Below are positions 59,372-64,000 of a stretch of 64,000 nucleotides of DNA, piece after piece. The stretch lies in NCBI RefSeq assembly GCF_044628455.1, contig NZ_JBIYZW010000003.1, positions 558,001 to 622,000 of the forward strand, in the 5' to 3' direction. The translations under genes were made by a program, and so were the position numbers. Position 1 is the first letter of the stretch. Every line of letters starts with the position of its first letter. Below the pieces are notes generated by a model, which worked only from the letters and a program-made list of their open reading frames with translations, searched no databases and had not been told where the DNA came from. The DNA is from Solirubrum sp044628455 (lineage in GTDB: Bacteria > Bacteroidota > Bacteroidia > Cytophagales > Hymenobacteraceae).

Positions 59372-60625
59372 TCAGCTTTCGGCGCGGCGGCGGAAGTCGA
59401 TCAGCAGCTGGTTGAGGCGCTGCAGCTCGGCTTCGGATACCCGCTCGCCGGTGAGCAGGTGGTTGAGGCGGCCAGTGAGGCTTTGGATTTCGGGCAGGGG
59501 TACGCCGGTACGCACGCTCAGGCGCAGCTGGAAGTCTGGGTCGGCGGGGTCGGTGAAGGGCTCCTGGAAGCGGGTGCGCAGGTAGTCGAAAAACAGGCGG
59601 ATGCGCAGCTCGGCCAGGGCCTGGTGGTTGCGGCCCTGGCGGTAGAGGTTGGCCACGGTGCGCACAAACTGCAGGGTGGTGTTGGGCAGGGCCCGCAGCG
59701 TGGGCACCGGCCGCTGCCGGCGCCGTGCCCCGAACAGGGCAAACAATAGCCCGCCGCCGAGCAGGCCGTACCAGGCCCAGGCCAGGGCCGGACTGGCCGC
59801 CACTACCCGCAGCAGCGAGTCGTCGCCCTCGCGCCCCTGTTTGTAGTACTCGTCCCACACCACCTTGCGGCTGGGGGGCAGGTAGGCCAGGGCGCCGGCG
59901 GCCAGGTCGGCGTTGCGGCGGTAGAGCAGCCCGAAGTTGCTCAGCAGCGCCGGCACGGTGCACACAAACAACCGACCCCGGCCCACGGGCAGATGCACCA
60001 GCACCGGCCGCCGGCGCTGGTCGACGGCCAGCACCGTGGCGGCCGCGGCGCGGGCCAGTGAGTCGGGGCCCGCGAACTGCAGGCGGCCCAGCGAGTCCTG
60101 CGCGAAGCAGCTCACACCCAGCGGGGCGGGCAGCACCGCCGTGCGGCCCCGCAGCTCGGGGGCCGTCAAGCTGATGCGCAGCGAATCGGGGCGGCTGGCA
60201 GGAGAAGTCAGGCGTTCCGATAAATCGGTGCGCCGCGGCAGCTGCCAGAGCGAGTCGGCGGCGCGGCCCAGGCGGATGTCGTTGGCCGCCAGCCACACCG
60301 TGCCACCCCGCTGCAGGTAGCGGTGCAGGGCCCGGGCGTCGGCAGCGTCGGGGCGAAATTCATCCTGCACCAGCAGGTAGGCCCCGGGGTCGGCGGCCAG
60401 CGAATCGGCCAGCACGTTGTAGGGCGGCTCGCGCACGACCAGCGGCGGGCGGCTGCCGAGGGAGGGCAGCAGCTGCAGCAGGGCGTAGGTGCCCAGGGGC
60501 TTTTTGTAGTCGCTGCGGTAGCTGGGCGTCCAGTCGAGGGGGGCGGGGGCGTAGTAGGCGGCCAGGGCCCACACCAGCAGCAGCACGCCGAGCACGGCCA
60601 GGGGCCAACGGATTGAGCGGAGCAT
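59372..60625 (-). CDS. DUF4350-domain membrane protein of the MoxR cluster
   Basis: 417 residues. N-terminal helix (SIRWPLAVLGVLLLVWALAAYY), then a GATase-like DUF4350 region (SDYKKPLGTYALLQLLP, LARAAAATVLAVDQRRRPVL, GRGRLFVCTVPALLSNFGL), a second helix (ALAWAWYGLLGGGLLFALFG) and a helical cytosolic tail. The ATG at 60625 overlaps the stop codon of the DUF4129 gene (ATGA), showing coupled translation. Confidence 0.88.
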   Translation of the reverse strand: MLRSIRWPLAVLGVLLLVWALAAYYAPAPLDWTPSYRSDYKKPLGTYALLQLLPSLGSRPPLVVREPPYNVLADSLAADPGAYLLVQDEFRPDAADARALHRYLQRGGTVWLAANDIRLGRAADSLWQLPRRTDLSERLTSPASRPDSLRISLTAPELRGRTAVLPAPLGVSCFAQDSLGRLQFAGPDSLARAAAATVLAVDQRRRPVLVHLPVGRGRLFVCTVPALLSNFGLLYRRNADLAAGALAYLPPSRKVVWDEYYKQGREGDDSLLRVVAASPALAWAWYGLLGGGLLFALFGARRRQRPVPTLRALPNTTLQFVRTVANLYRQGRNHQALAELRIRLFFDYLRTRFQEPFTDPADPDFQLRLSVRTGVPLPEIQSLTGRLNHLLTGERVSEAELQRLNQLLIDFRRRAES

Positions 60626-61407
60626 CAGGCGGCGCGGCGGTGGTCGAGGGCGGAAAGAAAGGCCAGGCGCTCGGCCCGGATGCGGGCGTACTGGGGCGCG
60701 TCCAGCGGAAACTCGCCGTACCACACGTAGGCGAACTGGCGGGTGAGGCGGGCGAAGGCGGGCCGGGCATCGGGGGCGCTGGCGCGCAGCTCGGCCTCGT
60801 AGCGGTCATTGGTTTTATCGGGCTGCCAGGCAATCAGCTCGCGGTCGGCCAGGCTCTTGAGCACGAGCAGGTAGCCCAGGCGGGTGGCCAGGCGCAGCTG
60901 CCCCTCATCCTCGGCCGCCTGCAGGCGCTCGGGCAGGGTTTCCTCGTGAATGTCTTCCTCGCCCACGGCGAAGGGCACGGCCAAGCGCTGGCTACGGCGG
61001 CGCAGCAGCTCCCAGGGCTTTAGGTCGAGCAGGTGCAGCACAATAGTCGTAATGGAGGCCAGCGCCAGCGCGTAGAAAAGCACCTTCCAGAAAATCCCGG
61101 CGCCGGGTGAGAACACGCGGCTGAAGAAGCGTTCCAGCAGCTGCTTCAGCCAGCGGGCCAGCGGGTTGTCGGGCGGCGGCGACTCGCGGTAGCGCAGGCT
61201 GGGGTCGGCGCGCAGGCGGCCAAGCCGGGCCTCGTCGAAGCGGCGTACCGGGCCGGGCCGCGGGGCAGCGGCCGGGGCCGCCTGCGCAGTCGGGGCGGTT
61301 AGGGCGGGTTGCTCCGGCCGAGCCCGGGCAGAGGCGGGCCCGGCCAGCAGCAGCAGGGCCAGCAATCCGCATCGGCCCGCCCCAATCCACGAGGAAAGCC
61401 GCCTCAC
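60625..61407 (-). CDS. DUF4129-domain protein of the MoxR cluster
   Basis: 260 residues from a GTG start that overlaps the upstream stop codon (GTGA). Signal peptide (GLLALLLLAGPASA), a Pro/Ala/Arg region, one membrane helix (IFWKVLFYALALASITTIVLHL) and a cytosolic DUF4129 region with EGQLRLATRLGYLLVLKSLADRELI, TNDRYEAEL and FARLTRQFAYVWYGEFPL. No ATG gives a signal peptide, so GTG is likely. Both ends overlap the neighbours by 4 bp or less, marking a tight operon. Confidence 0.85.
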   Translation of the reverse strand: MRRLSSWIGAGRCGLLALLLLAGPASARARPEQPALTAPTAQAAPAAAPRPGPVRRFDEARLGRLRADPSLRYRESPPPDNPLARWLKQLLERFFSRVFSPGAGIFWKVLFYALALASITTIVLHLLDLKPWELLRRRSQRLAVPFAVGEEDIHEETLPERLQAAEDEGQLRLATRLGYLLVLKSLADRELIAWQPDKTNDRYEAELRASAPDARPAFARLTRQFAYVWYGEFPLDAPQYARIRAERLAFLSALDHRRAA

Positions 61408-62336
61408 AGGGTTTGGTCGCCGTAGCTGGGGCGGAACAGGCTGCCGTCGGCGTCGGTGGCGGGTGCGGCCGCCGAGGCCGGACGGCCCAGCTGCTCTACC
61501 TTCCACTGCAGGCTCACGCCGTCGCGGCGCTCCACCAGGTTGAAGTACTGAAACAGCAGCAGCAGGTAGGTGAAGGGCGCCAGGGCAAACGACACCAGGT
61601 TCTGCACCAGCTGCACCGTGAGCAGGCCCGTACCGGAAGCCATGTCCAGGCCGCCGAGGCTCAGCAGCAGGGCCACCAGCCCGCTGACTACCACGGCCAC
61701 CAGGGCGGCCGCCATCGAGCCCACCACCACCAGCCCGCAGGTCGACCACCACTTGCCCCGGATGAGCGACAGCGCCCGGCTCAACCCGAAGCTGCTGGCT
61801 TCCGGGCCGCGCTCGAACAGCACGATGGCGGGCAGCAGCAGCAGGGCCAGCCCCAGGTACAGGCCCGGAATGACCAGGAGCACCATGCCAATCATCACGC
61901 AGATGTAGGCCAGTACGGTCTGGGCAAACAGCGGCAGCAGGCGCCCGCGCACGTCGGCCCACACCTCGGCGCTGCTGATGACGGCCAGCGGGTCGGGGTT
62001 TTCCATGCGGCGCTTCACGAAGCCGTAGAGCAGGGCGATGAGCAGCAGGTAGGCGGCCACGAACATCAGCACCGCTATCCACAGCAGGGGCGAGGTCAGC
62101 GTCTGGCGGGCTTCCTCGTCGTTGGGGTTGACCTTGCCGAAGTTGCCCACTACGCCCGACCCGGCCAGCAGCACCAGGGCGGCCAGCACGGGGATGAGCA
62201 CTGGCAGCAGCACGCGGGCGAGGTTGCCGCCGTACTGGCGCAGAAAAGCAATGGTGGCCTCGAACTTCTGGCCGAAGTCGCGCAGCTTGTAGAAGTCCTG
62301 CGGGCGGGTGAAGGGCGGGCGGGCAGCGGTTTCCAT
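61404..62336 (-). CDS. Multi-pass membrane protein, paralog A, of the MoxR cluster
   Basis: 310 residues, about six helices, N- and C-terminal soluble ends. RPQDFYKLRDFGQKFEATIAFLRQY precedes the first helix and recurs in the next gene as HPLDFYRLRDFGQKTEAAAAFLRTY, and the last helices end in LLLLFQYFNLVERRDG against LLILFHYFHLVEMREH. The pair resembles a YciC or GDPD-associated membrane domain family. Function unknown. It overlaps the DUF4129 gene by 4 bp. Confidence 0.82.
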   Translation of the reverse strand: METAARPPFTRPQDFYKLRDFGQKFEATIAFLRQYGGNLARVLLPVLIPVLAALVLLAGSGVVGNFGKVNPNDEEARQTLTSPLLWIAVLMFVAAYLLLIALLYGFVKRRMENPDPLAVISSAEVWADVRGRLLPLFAQTVLAYICVMIGMVLLVIPGLYLGLALLLLPAIVLFERGPEASSFGLSRALSLIRGKWWSTCGLVVVGSMAAALVAVVVSGLVALLLSLGGLDMASGTGLLTVQLVQNLVSFALAPFTYLLLLFQYFNLVERRDGVSLQWKVEQLGRPASAAAPATDADGSLFRPSYGDQTL

Positions 62337-62367
62337 GAGGGAATTTCAGTGAGAGAAAGAAAGCGGG

Positions 62368-63300
62368 TTAGTAGGCGGCCTGCGGGGCAAAGCCGGGGGC
62401 ATAGGGCTCGTCGGCCGCCCCGGGGCGGGACTCGGGCAGCGGCTCCTGGCCCAGCAGCTCGGCCTGCAGCTGCAGACCGGGGTGCTCGCGCATCTCCACG
62501 AGGTGGAAGTAATGAAACAAAATAAGCAGTTCCAGCGCCGGGGTCACTACCAGCAGCAGCAACATGGACAGAATGTTTACCGTGAGGTTGAAGGCCAGCG
62601 AGTCGGCGGCCCCGGGGCTGCCGATGAGGTCCACAACGGTACCCAGCAGCATAAGCGGTACGCCACCCACCAGCAGGTGCAGCAGCCAGCAAAGGCCCGC
62701 CAGCGCGAAGCTGTTCCACCAGTGGCCTTCCACCAAACTGAAGCAGCGGCCAATCGGGCTTTCGGGGCGCTCAATCATCATTACCGCGCCCAGCAGGGAC
62801 AGCGGCACGCCCACGTAGATGCCGGGCAGCACCAGCAGCAGCGTGGCCCCCATCAGCAGCAGGCCCGCCACGAAGTAGCGCCCGATGAGCACGCCCAGCT
62901 GCGAGCGGGTTTCGGCCCAGGTTTCCGCCGGGGTAGGGCGGGCCGCCCGGTTGGGGTAGTACATGCGCAAGCGCACAAAGCAGCCGGTTATGGCCACGAG
63001 CATCAGGTAGCCCAGCCGTTCGATCAAGGTGCCTACTATCGCGCTTGGGTGCTGACCGTTGCCAACCTGCAGGTGGTTGCCCAGGCCCTGCAGCACGCCA
63101 CTGAACAGCAGCACCGGCAGGGCGTACAGCAGCAGGGGCGGGCCTAGGTCGCGGGCGTAGGTGCGCAGAAAGGCCGCGGCCGCCTCGGTTTTCTGGCCGA
63201 AGTCGCGCAGCCGGTAGAAGTCGAGGGGGTGCGAGAAGGGCAGCGGCGCCGGGGCGGCGGCAGCCGGCTGAGCCGGATAGGTGGGTAAAGCTGATTCCAT
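62368..63300 (-). CDS. Multi-pass membrane protein, paralog B, of the MoxR cluster
   Basis: 310 residues, about six helices, an evident duplicate of the gene at 61404 (identity of pattern at both ends and in the GLYLGLALLLL / GIYVGVPLSLLG helix). A Pro/Ala-rich leader (about 5-22) precedes the conserved region. It is 31 bp upstream of paralog A on the same strand. Confidence 0.82.
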   Translation of the reverse strand: MESALPTYPAQPAAAAPAPLPFSHPLDFYRLRDFGQKTEAAAAFLRTYARDLGPPLLLYALPVLLFSGVLQGLGNHLQVGNGQHPSAIVGTLIERLGYLMLVAITGCFVRLRMYYPNRAARPTPAETWAETRSQLGVLIGRYFVAGLLLMGATLLLVLPGIYVGVPLSLLGAVMMIERPESPIGRCFSLVEGHWWNSFALAGLCWLLHLLVGGVPLMLLGTVVDLIGSPGAADSLAFNLTVNILSMLLLLVVTPALELLILFHYFHLVEMREHPGLQLQAELLGQEPLPESRPGAADEPYAPGFAPQAAY

Positions 63301-63551
63301 AGCGTGCGGTGCAGAAGTCGGTTCAATGACCCGCTGGCGGATGGTTGCCGGCTAGGGGCCGCGTCAGGCAGGGCGCAGCGCGGTGGACGGGGCGCCTGCT
63401 GGCTTGGCTCGGGCGGTGAGACGGCATGGCCCGGACTGCCGGCGGCCAAACCGGGAATGGGCGCGGGCCATTGGTTGTACCGGCCCAAACGAGCGAAGCC
63501 GCTAGCAGTCGGCGGGTCGGGAAAAGGCAGGGCAGCATGCGGGCAGGGCGC

Positions 63552-64000
63552 TCAGGGCGCTTCGGCGTCGGGGTCGGCCAGGCCGAGGCCGAGGCCGAGG
63601 CGGGTGGCGCGGCGGTGCACATACCAGGGATACAGCACGAAGTAGCCCACGATGAACAGGGCCGAAAGGGCAATGACCGGCGCGCCCACCGTCCAGGGAT
63701 GGGCCGGGGCGTGGCGCGTGACGAAGCCTTCGAGGAAGGCGGCCAGCACCACCAGCGGAATCAGCCCGGCCATCAGGCGCATGCCGTCGCGGGCCCCGCG
63801 CCGGAACGACTCGCCCCGCGGGTAGGCGCCCGGAAACAGCAGGCTGTTGCCCAGCACCAGGCCGGCGCCCGAGGCCAGCACCAGGCAGCTGATTTCGATG
63901 GTGCCGTGCAGCCAGATGCTCAGCACCGAGGGCAGCAGCTGGCCCTGCTCGTGAAAGAAATACTGGAAGCTGCCCACCATCACGGCGTTGCGAAACAGCA
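63552..64000 (-). CDS. SpoIIM-family membrane protein (5' end outside the window)
   Basis: About 149 C-terminal residues are present and the start lies past 64000. The sequence HGTIEISCLVLASGAGLVLGNSLLFPG and GLIPLVVLAAFLEGFVTRHAP match the stage II sporulation protein M family, which in non-sporulating Bacteroidota is a regular member of MoxR clusters, often with an RDD protein. Three or four membrane helices are visible. A gap of about 250 bp separates it from paralog B; I see no gene or clear signal there. Confidence 0.85.
   Translation of the reverse strand, partial: LFRNAVMVGSFQYFFHEQGQLLPSVLSIWLHGTIEISCLVLASGAGLVLGNSLLFPGAYPRGESFRRGARDGMRLMAGLIPLVVLAAFLEGFVTRHAPAHPWTVGAPVIALSALFIVGYFVLYPWYVHRRATRLGLGLGLADPDAEAP

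Overview
The window is about 64 kb of GC-rich DNA from a member of the Bacteroidota, most like Hymenobacter or a close relative in the Cytophagales. The grounds are a SusC/SusD pair, a GSCFA-domain protein, alternative complex III (ActABCDEF) in place of a bc1 complex, promoter elements of the Bacteroidota type (TTTG, about 19 bp, TAnnTTTG), almost no Shine-Dalgarno sequences, and small lipoproteins with LASC lipoboxes. It is mostly ordinary chromosome. I see no phage, transposase, CRISPR array, rRNA or tRNA gene.

Layout. 1-6.2 kb: truncated RNase D, then susC-susD closed by a terminator, then a small cytosolic protein. 6.3-21.3 kb: housekeeping and orphan genes, namely two small membrane proteins, a large secreted M14 carboxypeptidase, QueA, a methyltransferase, two convergent Ala/Pro-rich lipoproteins, PriA, a YyaL/DUF255 protein and a GSCFA protein with a long charged tail. 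21.4-22.7 kb: ribosomal operon rpsF-rpsR-rplI. 22.9-40.4 kb: one respiratory supercluster, actABCDEF, coxB-coxA, ctaA, ctaB, two subunit III genes, subunit IV, SCO1, DUF420 and a small exported protein. It begins with a near-consensus promoter preceded by a 29-bp inverted repeat and ends at a terminator. Together these genes encode quinol oxidation (Act), electron transfer to an aa3-type oxidase, heme A synthesis and CuA assembly. 40.5-49.2 kb: a very large NtrY-like sensor kinase, a 1243-residue outer-membrane protein and a secreted protein. 49.2-56.4 kb: DUF4386 protein, DnaQ-like exonuclease, SigZ-like sigma factor with an ArsI/CadI-type enzyme fused to a second domain, two tandem paralogous lipoproteins and a GH20 hexosaminidase. 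56.7-64 kb: the widespread MoxR-DUF58-DUF4350-DUF4129 cluster with two paralogous multi-pass proteins and SpoIIM, read right to left.

The most unusual content is non-coding. At six places I find elements built to one plan: a run of tandem 7-bp units (8-bp at one site), a spacer, then a run of units that is roughly the reverse complement of the first. The unit is private to each locus, so the elements share a layout but not a sequence. Five lie between co-directional genes inside operons (rpsR/rplI, actA/actB, actF/coxB, subunit III/subunit IV, moxR/DUF58), and at two of these the element fills the spacer almost base for base from stop codon to start codon. The sixth lies in frame inside the carboxypeptidase gene. 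A second class, at 11.6 kb and 50.0 kb, consists of two tandem 35-37-nt hairpins whose stems differ completely between loci while the loops look related. A perfect 52-bp palindrome lies at 56.6 kb. All of this was read by eye. Copy number elsewhere in the genome, RNA structure and function are untested.
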